Shown here in pieces: positions 33,945 through 44,867 of a DNA stretch of 64,000 nt. Within the stretch, counting starts at the first letter, position 1; each line of letters starts with the position of its first letter. Source of the stretch: Diacronema lutheri. Its lineage: Eukaryota; Haptophyta; Pavlovophyceae; Pavlovales; Pavlovaceae. Both the position numbers and the translations under genes were made by a program. The stretch spans positions 1 to 64,000 of the forward strand of contig JAGTXO010000081.1 in NCBI GenBank assembly GCA_019448385.1, in the 5' to 3' direction. The notes under the pieces are model-generated. The model was not told the origin of the DNA. It searched no databases and saw only the letters and a program-made list of their open reading frames with translations.

Positions 33945-36796
33945 TCAGACAAAGCGTCCGCCCTTTGAGAGCCGGTCGCACACGACGGTGATGTGCTTCT
34001 TCAGCTTGGACACGTCGCTCGGCATCGCGAGCGGAGGCAGCGCGAGAGACGACGATGCGGCCGACTCCTTCGGCGCGCCCGCCTTGCCGAGCGAAGTGCG
34101 CAGCGCATGCGCGAGCGCCGCGTCCGTCCGCTCCTCCCAGCCCTGCTCGGACGAGGTGTCGGCGGTGCGCGCGGAGATGTGCGCGTTGAGCGCGGCCGCG
34201 TTCTCCGCGTCGAGGTCGAAGCGCAGCACGACGAGCAGGTTGACGAGCTGCGTGCCGCACGCGAGCGCCCGCGCGGCCGCGTCGAGCGCGGCGCGCGCGG
34301 CGTGCGCGTCATCGGCGAGCGCGACGATCTGGCCGTGCGTGCCGGAGAGGAGGGCGTCGAGATTGAAAAGCGGCGCCGGGTTTCGGTCCTTGAAGCGGAC
34401 AAGCAGCCGCTTTTGCACGACGCGGAACTGCCGCGCCCTCTGCTCGAGGCGGGAGGAGACGGCGACGAGCTGCTGCCTCGCCGCAAAGTGCGCGTCGATG
34501 AGCGCAAAGTACTCGGTGAGCGGCAACGGCTCGTTGAACGAGACGCGCACGCCGGGCAGGCGGCGGCGCAGCCGTGCGCTCAGCTCGGCGGCGAGGAGCC
34601 ACAGGGCGTCGAAGGAGGCCGACTGCAGCCGGTACCGGCCGGCGTTCTTCGAGGTGAGCGCTGTGACCTCGTGCCCCGAGCACAGCCGCAGCGAGAGTGC
34701 GGAGCCCGACGCACCTCCACCCTTGCCCCCCTCGCCAAGCGACGCCGGCAGCGCGAGCACGTCGTCGAAGAGCTCGGCGAGCGGCAGCGGTGGCTGGTCC
34801 GTGTCGAGGGTCACTTTAAAATCGGCGCTCTTCACTGGTGGGATCGCCCTCGCCACCAGCGGCAGCGGCAGCTGCACCTCCGCGCGTGCGGTGCGCGGCT
34901 GCCCGTCCGCCGTCACGTAGGACGCCACAACGACCGCCTGCTCGCACGCGTGAGGGGGAAGGGAAAGGGGGGGGGGGGGGGGGGGGGCACGCAGAGCCGT
35001 GAGCAAAGTGCGGCGCGCAGGCGGTGCGGCGCGGCGCGACCTCGTGGCTGCGCGCGCCTGCATTGATGTCGGGCAGAGGCCGCTGCCGCTGCCGCCAGAC
35101 CTCGCGCGGAAGACAATTGGCACGGTGAGCGGCGTGCCGCTGCCGCCCATCACCGCAGGCAGCGGAATCGTCTCGCGCAGCGCATAGACGGGCAGCTCGC
35201 ACTGCACACTCAGCCGCACGTCGCTGAGCGCGCCCACGCCCGAGTGCGTGACGGCCACGCGCACGGTGACGCTCTGTGCGTTGCTCGCCCCGTCCGCATC
35301 GCCCAGTCCACGCTCGGTGGGCGGGTCGACAGAACGTGGTTGCTGCGCGCGCAGCGTGATCGCATCAGCGGGCTCTGCGCGCTGCCCGCCCGTCGTCTCG
35401 CGAATCTGCGCGAGGAGCGTACGGTGCTCCGCGTCCATCTCGTCGTAATCGAGCTCCTTCTCGTGGCTGCCGCCCACACCGTTGGTCGGCGGGTCGGTGC
35501 CGAGATAGAGCGCGCATGCCTCGCCCTGTGCGCTCAGCGACACGAGCAGACCTGCGGGGAGGGCGGGGGGGGGGGGGGGGGGGAAGGGGGTTACCGCCCA
35601 AGGGGGGGAGGGGGGGGGGGGGGACGGAGGCGCGCACCTTTGATGCCTGCAAACGGCGAGACGGCGAGCGCAATCGGCGGCCGCTCCGCGCGCGCCGCCC
35701 AGAGGATCGCGGAGTGGCGCAGGACGAGGATTGCACCCGTCGCCGAGCAGAGCAGCACGTTGTCCGCACCGCCAGTGCCTGGGTCAGCGCCATCGCCCGC
35801 GGGATAGACGGTCATGCAGCTGGGCTGCATGTCCAATCTGCGCTGATAGATGAGCTGCCCGCTCCCCTCCTTGAGCGCAAAGAGCGTCTGCACGCCGAGC
35901 ACGAGCACGTCGTGAGCACCGCCGCCCAGCCCGGCGGTGAAGCGGCCGAGCGCCATGTCGACGACATGCTCGCCGACGACGATGGCCCAATCAGGCGCGA
36001 TGCGCTTCTCCGCCTTGCCGCCCGCCGCGCCCGCCGCCGCGCCCGCCGCCGCCTGCGGCTGCGCGTCCGCCCGCGCGAGCGCAAGGGCCGACAGCTTGAA
36101 CGAGACGACCTGCAGCAGCGAATTGGCGGTGAGCAGCGAATTGGTGCGCGGTGAGTAGAGCAACGGCCCTGGGATCAAAAAGTTTGCGAGGAGCCGCGTG
36201 TACGACAGCGCCTCGCCCTCGAATACGGAGACCGAGCCGTCGATCGACTGCACGGCGACGCTCTCGTGCGAGCCCCGGCCGCCAAACCGGCCGAGCACCA
36301 TCGAGAACGAGTTGCGCGCGAGCGGGCTCTCCCACGCGCGCGCGAGCGTGTGGTACGCGCCGTTCTGCTTGCCCGCGTGCACCTCGTACACCGCCAGCTT
36401 GCGCGGGTGCAGCACCGCGAGCGCGAGCCGCGAGTGCCCCGGCAGCAGCTCGCCCGCCGCGAGCTGGATGATCGGCGCGTCGAGTCGCTGCTCGAGCAGC
36501 AGGTCCTCAGCGAGGTAGCCTCGCTGGCGCGGATGGTAGATGCGCAGCAGGCCCGAGAGCGAGCCCGTCGCCACCTTGTCTGCGCGCCGAGCGGCGCGGT
36601 GTGCGCGCGCGCGCGACACGTCGTGAGCCGCGCGCGCGCCGCACGCGCGCCGCGCGCGCGCGCGCGCGGACGGGCGAGCGCGGCGCGCACTGCCACCCTG
36701 GTTGTCCACATCGGCGACGCAAAAAGCGGTCGGTGCGAACTCCTCCTCCGAGCCGGTCGTCGCCGCCCACCACTCCCGCGCCTTGAAGAGCGACAT
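33945..36796 (-). CDS. BBS9: BBS9 / PTHB1, BBSome subunit, 4 exons
   Basis: Subunit of the BBSome, the coat that moves membrane proteins in and out of cilia. Exons 36796-36691, 36579-35638, 35551-35058, 34937-33945; phases 1, 1, 0; 844 residues (human 887). The start MSLFKAREWW is nearly that of animal PTHB1. The beta-propeller shows VADVDNQGG, KVATGSLSGLLRIY, EDLLLEQRL, LHPRKLAVYEV, VQSIDGSVSVFEGE and YLGTDPP; the C-terminal platform includes FKVTLDTDQP. Intron 3 is GC-AG (GCGCGCG after a CAG codon); introns 2 and 3 contain poly-C on the coding strand. It is divergent from PGS1 with 68 bp between start codons. Confidence 0.94.
34967..34987. repeat. Poly-G (21 nt) = poly-C in BBS9 intron 3
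   Basis: Lies upstream of the intron 3 acceptor on the coding strand, where a polypyrimidine tract is expected. Confidence 0.9.
35565..35623. repeat. Two poly-G tracts = poly-C in BBS9 intron 2
   Basis: Runs of 19 (35565-35583) and 14 (35610-35623) with a short interruption; coding strand poly-C close to the acceptor. Confidence 0.9.
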
Positions 36797-36864
36797 GCCT
36801 CGCGCGCGGCGCGCCGACCCGCCGACCTTGTCCCCCTCGTTCCCTAACGGGCAGTACGCGCACG

Positions 36865-38496
36865 ATGGCTGCGGATGCGGCGGGCACCGTCGTTCGGCGC
36901 GTGCTCGCCCAGCTGGACGGCCCGCGCTTCGCGGTGCGCGCGTCGTCGGTCAGTTTGCTCGATTCGCCCGCCGCCTTCTATACCGCGCTCGTCGACGGCG
37001 TGCGCTCGTCGCGCCGGCGCGTGCGGCTGAGCGCGCTCTACGTGGGCACGGCCGCGCTCGAGCGCGCGCTCGCGGACGAGCTGCTGGCGGCGGCGGCGCG
37101 GGGCTCGGCCGAGCGGCCGCCTCCGCGCGTGAGCGTGCTACTCGACCGTATGCGCGCCTGCCGCGCTGTCGGCGGCTTGCACGGCGACGCGTGCTCGCTC
37201 GACGTGCTCGCGCCGCTCGTGCGCGCGCGGCCGCCGGCGGGCGTCGGCGTCGGCGGCGGCGCGGAAGTGCGACTCTTCCACCCGCCCGCGCTGACGGGGC
37301 TTGCGCTGCTGCTGCCGCCGCGGCTCATCGAAGCCGTCTCCGTCCAGCACTGCAAGCTTGCCGTGCTCGACGACAGCGTGCTCCTCACCGGTGCCAACCT
37401 GTCGCACGAGTACTTTACGAGCAGGCAGGACCGCTGGCTGCTGCTGCGCGACGAGCCGCACGTCGCCGACTTCTTCGACGCGCTGCTCGACGCGGTTGGC
37501 GACTGCTCCTACCGCGTGCGCGCGCGCGCCGCCACGCCGGGCGTTGCGTCCGGCGAGGCGTGGGCGCGGCGGCTCGGCCTCGATCTCGAGCCGCCGCGAG
37601 CGATGCCCGTCGCCGGGCGCGCGTCGATGGCGGCGGCGGGCGCCGCGCTCGCGGCGCGGCTGGAGCGCGTGTTCGCCGGGGCGGAGCGCGCGTCGCGCGT
37701 GGACGCAGGCACCGAGCGCGGCGCGAGAGATGGCGGCACGTGGCTGCTGCCGACCGCGCAGCTCGGCAGCGCGGGGCTGCGCGCCGAGGAGCGGCTGCTG
37801 CTGCCCCTCCTTCGCCTTGCGGCCGCGCCGACGGAGCGCGGCGGCGGCGGATGCCTGACGCTCAGCTCGCCTTACCTCAACCTGACCGCACCTGCGCTCG
37901 ACGCGCTCTCGGGCCGCGCGCCCGGCGCGCCCGGCGCGCGCGCGCGCGGCAGTGCGTGTCACAATGGGCGCGGCGGCCGGGTGACGCTTCTCACGGCGGG
38001 CGCGGCATCGCATGGCTTTGCGCGCGCGCGCGGCCTCGCGCGCCACGTGCCCGCCGCCTATTCGCTGCTCGAGGCGCGCGCGCTCCGCCGCCTCGTGCAG
38101 GCGCGGAGCGACGGCGGCGGCGCTGAGCCGCGCGCGCCGCGCGCGTCGCTCTGGCGGTGGGCACGCTCCTCGTGGACCTACCACGCCAAGGGTGTGTGGT
38201 ACGCGCCACCCGCAGCGGCGCGCGCGCGCGGCGGCACGCCGTCGGACGAGCGTCCGCCCGTGCTCACGCTCATCGGCTCGTCCAACTTTGGCGCGCGCTC
38301 GGCCGAGCGCGACCTCGAGTGCGGCGCGCTGCTCGTGACGACCGACGCGCGACTGCGCTCACGCCTCGCGGGCGAGCTGCGCGCCCTGCGCGCGGACGCG
38401 CGCGAGTGCTCGGTTGCGGAGGCGGAGGCGACGGCACGCGCCTTGTCGCCTGCTTTCCGCTGGCTCGTTGGCCGCTGGCTCGCGCCCTTCCTCTGA
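36865..38496 (+). CDS. PGS1: PGS1-type CDP-diacylglycerol-glycerol-3-phosphate phosphatidyltransferase
   Basis: Makes phosphatidylglycerophosphate from CDP-diacylglycerol and glycerol-3-phosphate, the first step to phosphatidylglycerol and cardiolipin; eukaryotic PGS1 enzymes of the phospholipase-D superfamily are mitochondrial. Single exon, 543 residues, ATG 36865. The first HKD motif is QHCKLAVLDDSVLLTGANLS followed by HEYFTSRQDR; the second is TYHAKGVWY, then TLIGSSNFGARSAERDLE. The family start pattern (DSPAAFYTALVDGV, SALYVGT) is present. An Arg/Ala-rich N terminus could serve as a mitochondrial presequence. Plastid PG in plants uses an unrelated enzyme, so this copy most likely serves mitochondria. 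Confidence 0.92.
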   Translation: MAADAAGTVVRRVLAQLDGPRFAVRASSVSLLDSPAAFYTALVDGVRSSRRRVRLSALYVGTAALERALADELLAAAARGSAERPPPRVSVLLDRMRACRAVGGLHGDACSLDVLAPLVRARPPAGVGVGGGAEVRLFHPPALTGLALLLPPRLIEAVSVQHCKLAVLDDSVLLTGANLSHEYFTSRQDRWLLLRDEPHVADFFDALLDAVGDCSYRVRARAATPGVASGEAWARRLGLDLEPPRAMPVAGRASMAAAGAALAARLERVFAGAERASRVDAGTERGARDGGTWLLPTAQLGSAGLRAEERLLLPLLRLAAAPTERGGGGCLTLSSPYLNLTAPALDALSGRAPGAPGARARGSACHNGRGGRVTLLTAGAASHGFARARGLARHVPAAYSLLEARALRRLVQARSDGGGAEPRAPRASLWRWARSSWTYHAKGVWYAPPAAARARGGTPSDERPPVLTLIGSSNFGARSAERDLECGALLVTTDARLRSRLAGELRALRADARECSVAEAEATARALSPAFRWLVGRWLAPFL

Positions 38497-38617
38497 CTGC
38501 GACTCGTGAGTCGTGACTTGTGCGCGAGGCGTGACTCGAAGTGTGGACTGGTGGCTGGCAGCGACTGAGCGTGAAACGCCCGGACAAACCCCGGACCTTG
38601 AGCAAAGCCTGTCCGCC

Positions 38618-40906
38618 ATGTTCGGCGGGTTTGGCGCCCCATCGCAGCAGGGCGGCGCGTTCGGCGCGACGCCGTTCGGTCAAACGGCCGCGCCCGCCTT
38701 TGGCGCGCAGCCCGCGGCCGCGGGCAGCCTCTTCGGCGCTCCGACGGCCGGCGCGCAACCCTTTGGTGCGCGCCCAGCGGGCGCGCGCGTCGCGCCCCGG
38801 CGCGCGCGCGCGCGTGTCGCAAATGGCTGCGCGCACGCTGCGGTTCGGTCGCGTGCGCGCGCGCGCGCGCGCGCGCGATACAGAGTCTTCGCCGCACACA
38901 CCGCGCGCCGCTCGCCACCGCGTTCGCGTCGCGCGCACGCGCAGGGGCGGGCAACCTGGGCTTTGGCGCGCCGTCGACCGGCGCGTTCGGCGCGGCCGCT
39001 CAGCCCGCCGCGGGCGGATTCGGCCAGCCGGCGGCGGCGGTTGGCGGTGGCCTCTTTGGTGGCGCTGCGCCGACTGGCGCGCCCTCGCTCTTCGCGGCCG
39101 GCGGCGCGCCAGCGACGGGCGGCTTTGGCGCCGGCGCGGGCGCGTTTGGCGGCGGCTTTGGCGCGAAGCCCGCGTTTGGCGCGGCCGACGCGGGCGGTGG
39201 GTTTGGCGCGACGACGGCGGGCTTTGGCGTCGGCGCGAGCACGTCGCTCTTCGGCTCGAGCGCCGCCGCGACGCCCGGCTTCGGTGCGTCGCCAGCCGCG
39301 TCGCGCCGCGCTGCGCGCCGTCCCGCCGTTCGGGCGCCCGACGCGCCGATCGCGCCTACCCCCGCCCCGCTCGCGCGAGCGCCGGTCGGCACGCCCCGCT
39401 GGCCTCGCCGTCGGCTGGCGCGGCGGAATGTCGCCACGGCCGCGCGTGCGCTCACGTGCAACGCCGGCCGCGCGCGCGCGTCCCCCACCGCGCGCGCCGC
39501 GCAGGTGGCGGCGCGGCAGCTCCCGGGTTCGGCGCGCCGAATGCGTTCGGCGCGCCCAAGCCGGCGGGTGCGGCTGCGCCCGGCGGGCTCTTTGGCGGCC
39601 TCGGCGGAGGCGGCGGCGGCGCATTTGGCGCGCAGCTGGCGGGTGGCGGCGGCCTCTTTGGCGGCGGCGGCGGCGTTGGCGGCTTTGGGATGCAGCAGCC
39701 TGCGGGTGGCGGTGGCCTCTTTGGCGGCGGCGGCGTTGGCGGCTTTGGCGGCGCGCAGGTCGCCGCGCAGCCCGGCACGGGCAACCCGCCGTACGTGGTG
39801 ACGCAGCGCGAGGACTCGTCGGCGGTGCAGACGGGCGCGCCGGGCACGGGCGTCAAGTTCAACTACCACTCGATCGTCATGATGCAGCCCTACGCGAACA
39901 AGTCACCCGAGGAGCTGCGCCTCGAGGACTACGCGCGCGGCAACAAGGGCATCGCGCCGCAGGCGGGCGCGCAGCCGCAGCCGGCGGGCGGCGGCCTCTT
40001 TGGCGGCAGCGCGGTGCAGGGCGGCCTCTTTGGTGGCGCGGCCGGGCTCGGCGCGCGGCCGCTTGGCTTTGGCGGCGCGGCCGGTGGCGGGCCCTCCTTC
40101 GGCCAGCCTGCGAGCGCGGCGGGCGGGCTCTTTGGCGCGCCGGGCGGCGGGATCGGCGGCGGCAACGTCTTTGGCGGCGGCGCGCTCGGCGGCGCTGCCG
40201 GCGCCGGCGGCGCCAGCGGCAGCCTCTTTGGCGGCGCGCAGGCCGGCGGCGCGGGCGGGCTATGCGCGACGCCTTTCGGCCAGCCCGGCGGCGCGCAACC
40301 CGGCGCGACGGGCGGCGGCCTCTTTGGCGGCGCGCAGTCGGCGCCCTTTGGGATGGGTGCGGGCGGCGCGGCAGGCGGCGGGCTGTTTGGCGCAAAGCCA
40401 GCCACACCCGGTGGTGGTACGTCGTTACTTTTTGGTGCGGCCGCGCCTGCGCAGCCCACACCCTTTGGCATGCCTGCCGTCGGGCAGCAGGGCGCGGGCG
40501 GCGGTGGGCTCTTTGGCGGCGGCGCGCAAGGCACGCAGCCCTTTGGCGCGCCCGCGGGCGGCGCTGGCGGCGGCCTCTTTGGCGGCGGCGCGGCGCCATT
40601 CGGCGCGGGTAGCGGCGCAAGCGGCGGCGGCGGCCTCTTTGGCCAGCCCGCGGGCGGCGGCGGCGTGAGCGGCGGCGGCCTCTTTGGCCAGCCCGCGGGC
40701 GGCGGCGGCGGCCTCTTTGGCGGCGGCATTGGCGGGCTTGGCGGCGCGAGCAGCGCGGGCGGCGGCGGCGGCGGCCTCTTTGGCGGCGGCGGCGGCGGCG
40801 CGCTCGGCGCCAGCGCCAACCCGTTTGGCGCGCCCGGCGGCGGGCTCGGGCTGGGCGGCGCGGGCGCAAGCGGCGGCGGGCTCTTTGGCGCGCTCGGCGG
40901 CGGCGG

Positions 40907-40939
<33 letters not shown>

Positions 40940-43076
40940 GGGCGGCGGTGGACTGTTCGGTTGCGGCGGCGGGCCGTTCGGCGGCGCGGCGGGGCTCGGT
41001 GGCACGATGGGCGCCGGCGCGGGCGGCGGGCTCTTTGGCGGCGGCCTTGGCTCCTTTGGCGCCGGCGCGGCCGGCGCCGGCGCCGGCGGGCTGGGCGGCG
41101 GGCTGGGCGGCGGGCTGGGCGGCGCGCAGGGGCAGCAGTTCTCGATGCAGCAGCAGCAGCAGCTCCAGCAGCAGCAGCAGATGCTCGCAGCGTCGAGCGC
41201 GCTCGCGTCGGGCGCGCTCGGCGCGGCCGCGCTCGGCGGCATGGCGACGGCGGCGGCGAGCGCGCTTGCCCTCCTCCCGCCGCCGCTGCACTCGTCCCAC
41301 CCCTACGGCGAGCATGCGCTCTTCCGACCGCAGCCGCACACGCCGGGCGGTGGAGGCGCGCCGCGCGCTGCGCCGCGCACCGCGCCGCGGCCAAGCGGTG
41401 GCGCGTCAGCGGTGCTCGACATGCCGCCGCTTGGCGCTCGCACGGGCGTGCGCGTGCAGCGCCTCTACGCGCGGCTGCAGATGCCCTCCGTCGCGGCGGG
41501 CGCGGGCGCGGCGGGCGCGGGCTCGGCCGCGCTCGCCGCGCTCGGCGCCGGCCCGGCCGTTACGCCGCGCGGGGCCGGCGCCGGATCGACCGCCTTCCTC
41601 TGCGCCGCGCGCTCTCCGATCGCCCTTGATCTGAGGCCTGCGTCCGCCGGCTCGCTCGGGCGCGCGCGGCCCGCGGGCGCGGCGGCCGGCCGGCCCGCCG
41701 ATGCGCCTGGTCCCTTCTCCGTGCCGCGACAGCCGCCAACCGACGACGGCCGGGCGACGGCGTGGCCACCGAGCGGCGCGGATGGCAGACGCGACGGCGA
41801 GCCGTCGACGGGCGCGCGCGGCGGCGGCTGCGCGCTGCGCGACGCGGCGGCGGGCGGATGCGATGCCGGCGGCTGCGGCGGCGTGCATGCGGCGGGCGGC
41901 GGCGACCCCACGCTCGGCGGACGCATGGACGGCGACCTCGGCGCGGCCGGCGGCGGCGCAAGCGGCGGCGTGCTGCGACCTCGCGCAAAGCCCCTCGCCG
42001 CGTCGAGCCAGCTGCACCGCAACGCGCTCCTCGACATTGCAGCTGCGCACGACCGCGCGTGGCGCGAGGCAGCAGAGGCGGAGGGCGACGCCGCCGGCGC
42101 CGATGACGACGGCGCCGACGGCGTTGGCGCGCGGCGCGCGGCACGCGACGCTGGCGCGAACGGCGAGGATGGAAGCTGCGTGGACGGGGGCGCGGGTGGG
42201 TACGTCGACGGGGCGTCGAGTGCGCCGCGGCCCACCCGCCGCTTCGCCGCGCCCACGCCCACTCCGGGCGCGGCGCACCGTTCCGGCGCCTGTGGCGGCT
42301 CGGCATGCGCGGGCGAGGCGTCGGCTCGGCCCGCCGGCGCGTCCGACGCGCAGCCGACGCGGCCGAGCAGCGTGAAAGCGCGGACGGCCGCGCAACCGGC
42401 GGACGAGCCGCGGCTCGAGACGAAGCCCTACTCGCGCGCCGAGCTCGGGACGCTCCCCTCGGCAACGCTCGCCGCGATCGACGTGCGCGCCACCTCGCCG
42501 CCCACCGCTCGGCGCCTTCCGCCGCGCGCGCCGCTCATTGCGCCAGCCGCCCCACGCTCGCGCGCGGCGCAGGATTTTGAAATCTACGCGGACGGGCTCG
42601 GCTCGGTGTGCTGGCCGGGGCGCACCGACGTGCGCGGGTTGCTTTTCGAGCTGAGTCGGCTCATCGTCTTTGGGCCGCGCTCTGTCGAGGTCTACCCGGA
42701 CGGCTGCCGCAAGCCGGCGGTTGGGCAAGAGCTCAACAAGAGGGCGCGCGTCACGCTCCTCGGCGTCCTGCCGCTACACCGTCGTACGCAGCAGCCGCTC
42801 ACCGACGAGCGCAGCTGCGTGCTCTTCGAGGTGAGCGCGCCACGCCGCTCGCGCCCCGTGCCGCGCGCGCTCTCGGCAGCCATGCTGAGCCCGCCGCCAT
42901 CGCGCCGCGCTGCGCCTCTACGCGCCCGGCCCGTCGGCCCCTCCGCCTGGCGCGCGCGCGCGCGCCGCGCGCAGGAGAAGCTGCGCGCAAAACTGCGCGC
43001 ATCGGACGCCAAGGCGGAGCACGTCTCGTGGGACAGGGTGACGGGCGACTGGACGTTTCACGTCGAGCACTTTTAG
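38618..43076 (+). CDS. NUP98: Nucleoporin NUP98 (GLFG repeats, GLEBS motif, autoproteolytic-fold domain), 4 exons
   Basis: FG-repeat nucleoporin of the nuclear pore permeability barrier. Exons 38618-38765, 38945-39283, 39505-42830, 42975-43076; phases 1, 1, 0; 1,304 residues. The N-terminal two thirds are FG, GLFG and FGAP repeats with two Gln tracts. The GLEBS segment that binds Rae1/Gle2 is at about residues 255-310, with the hallmark NKSPEELRLEDYARGNKG. The C-terminal domain (about 1187-1304) matches the NUP98 autoproteolytic domain: SRLIVFGPRSVEVYPDG, PAVGQELNKRARVTLLGV and ending WTFHVEHF. Translation stops (TAG 43074-43076) directly after that His-Phe, so the Ser/Thr that would follow the scissile bond and any NUP96 part are absent; NUP96 must be encoded elsewhere. 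Confidence 0.93.
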
Positions 43077-43224
43077 CGCGCATTTGAGCAGTCCGCCACT
43101 GCGGTGGTCGCCTTCCCACACTCGCGTGCAAAGCCGCGTGACTCGCTTCAAGGGCGGCGCTGCGTTGGCCCATTCCGCTCAACATGCGGTGGCATGGCGC
43201 GGACATGGCGCAATGGCCGACGGC

Positions 43225-44643
43225 TCATTCGAGCGGCGGCGGCACGTCGTCTTCGTCGTCGTCAAGCGCAGCGTCCTGCTCGAGCGGCGGCGGCGCCTCG
43301 CGGGCGAGCGCGGCGCTTGCGCGCACGGCGTCCTCCTTGTCGGGTAGGATGTTGCGGATGTCGACCGCGCCCTTGAGCTCGATCTGCCCGCGCTGCCTCT
43401 CGCGCAGGTCCTCGATCTGCTCGGGGGCGGCGCGCAGGCCCTCGACGAGCGGGCGCGCCTTCGGGCAGCGGAGCAGCAGGTGGCCCGTGGTTGTGGAGCG
43501 CACGGCCGTCGATGCCATCGCGTTGACCTCGTCCGGCAGGAGCAGCTGAATGTGCTTGCCCTTGGCCGAGCAGCGGATGTAGGTGGGCTGCACCTCCGCG
43601 TCGATCTGCGCCGTGTCGAGGAACTTTGGAAAGGAGATGTCGACCGTCACCTCGTCACGCCCCTCGTCCATCCTGAACGGCCACTTGCCCGTGTTCATCT
43701 GCACGGGCGTGCCGTCCTCCTTGAAGAAACGGCGCGGCCGGTCGGGCGCAATGCCGAGCAGGTAGTCGTCCTTGCGCTGCGACGCGCGCCGCTGCTCCTC
43801 CACCTCGAGCTTGCGCTCGCGCGACTCGAGCGCGTCGAGCGTGCGCGTCTCGGGGCACCACTCGCGCGCGTTCTCGTTGTCCGGCTCCTGCGCTCGCCGC
43901 CGCCGCGCCGCCTCGTTGTCGCGCGCGTTTGCGGCCGCGTCGAGCGCGAGCCGCCGCTCGAGCCCGCGCAGCGCTTGCACGGCCTCGATGCGCTCGGAGC
44001 GCGTGACGTCGACGCCGTCAAGCTTGGTGAGCTGCGGCAGCGAGGCAAGCACGTATTGCCGGTAGCCATCCCACTGCGCGCACGGGTTGCCCGTCAGGTA
44101 GAGCTCAGTGAGGCACGTGTTGTCGCGCAGCGAGCGGACGGACGCGAGCTGCTCGACGTCGACAAAGTTGCACGTAAGGTCGAGCTTGTTAAGCGACTCG
44201 CAGCCCTCGAGATTCTCGATGCGCGTGATGTTGTTCAGCGCCACGTTGAGGTACTCGAGCTTTTTGAGCCGGTTCAGGTTCTCGAGCCGCGGGATGAGGT
44301 TCGCCTGGAGGAGCACGATCCGCAGCTGCCGGCACGCCTGGTTGAGCGTTTCGATGCGCCCAATGTCGAGCTGGTGCAGCGCGATCTCTTCGAGGTTGGA
44401 AAGCATGCCCTCGTTGTGCTCGGCCTTCCGCCGGATCAACTCCTCGGTCAGCCGCTCGGGCTCCACCTTCTTCCTGCGGCGGTCGCGGCGCGCGCGACGC
44501 GCGGCGCGGCGCGCCAGCGTCATCGACGACCGGGTCGCGCGCGCGCGTGGCGCGTGCAGCGAGCACGTGCGGCCGGCGGGCTCTCGCGCGCGCGCTCGGC
44601 TCAGCTCACGCTCGCACATCGTGGGCTGGGCTTCGTCAGGCAT
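43225..44643 (-). CDS. DNAAF11: DNAAF11 (LRRC6/tilB), dynein arm assembly factor
   Basis: Cytoplasmic factor that helps preassemble axonemal dynein arms. Single exon as read, 472 residues, ATG 44643. The canonical core starts at LTEELIRRKAEHNEG; leucine-rich repeats follow (LEEIALHQLDIGRI, LQANLIPRLENLNRLKK, LEYLNVALNNITRIENLEGC, LDLTCNFVDV, ELYLTGNPC). LRR cap: LPQLTKLDGVDV. After a basic coiled linker comes a CS/p23-like domain (VTVDISFPKFLDTAQIDAEV, QPTYIRCSAKGKHIQLLLP, TTGHLLLRCPKA). The first about 60 residues are Arg-rich and not conserved; a small intron or a later start there is possible. Third ciliary gene of the window. Confidence 0.93.
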   Translation of the reverse strand: MPDEAQPTMCERELSRARAREPAGRTCSLHAPRARATRSSMTLARRAARRARRDRRRKKVEPERLTEELIRRKAEHNEGMLSNLEEIALHQLDIGRIETLNQACRQLRIVLLQANLIPRLENLNRLKKLEYLNVALNNITRIENLEGCESLNKLDLTCNFVDVEQLASVRSLRDNTCLTELYLTGNPCAQWDGYRQYVLASLPQLTKLDGVDVTRSERIEAVQALRGLERRLALDAAANARDNEAARRRRAQEPDNENAREWCPETRTLDALESRERKLEVEEQRRASQRKDDYLLGIAPDRPRRFFKEDGTPVQMNTGKWPFRMDEGRDEVTVDISFPKFLDTAQIDAEVQPTYIRCSAKGKHIQLLLPDEVNAMASTAVRSTTTGHLLLRCPKARPLVEGLRAAPEQIEDLRERQRGQIELKGAVDIRNILPDKEDAVRASAALAREAPPPLEQDAALDDDEDDVPPPLE

Positions 44644-44654
44644 CGTGCGAGGCC

Positions 44655-44735
44655 CTAACCGTCGGACGGTTCCGAGTTCCGACGGTTAGCGGCCGCGTTC
44701 ATCGCGAAGCTCGTGAACGGTGATGAACGCGGCCG
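44655..44735. repeat. Two adjacent perfect hairpins upstream of DNAAF11
   Basis: First: CTAACCGTCGG (44655-44665) pairs with CCGACGGTTAG (44679-44689). Second: CGGCCGCGTTCATC (44690-44703) pairs with GATGAACGCGGCCG (44722-44735). The first contains MYB-like AACCG/CGGTT cores. Position, 12 bp above the DNAAF11 start codon, suggests promoter elements. Confidence 0.75.
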
Positions 44736-44867
44736 TCGCCGCGCCGCGCCACCCTACACCACTTCTCCGCGCGCCCCACGTTGCAGGCACCGCCCAGACC
44801 GCCAACCTTACTTCTCAACGAGGCCGCATCGCACCGCGCGCCACCGCGGTGGCGGTGGGTCGGTGGG

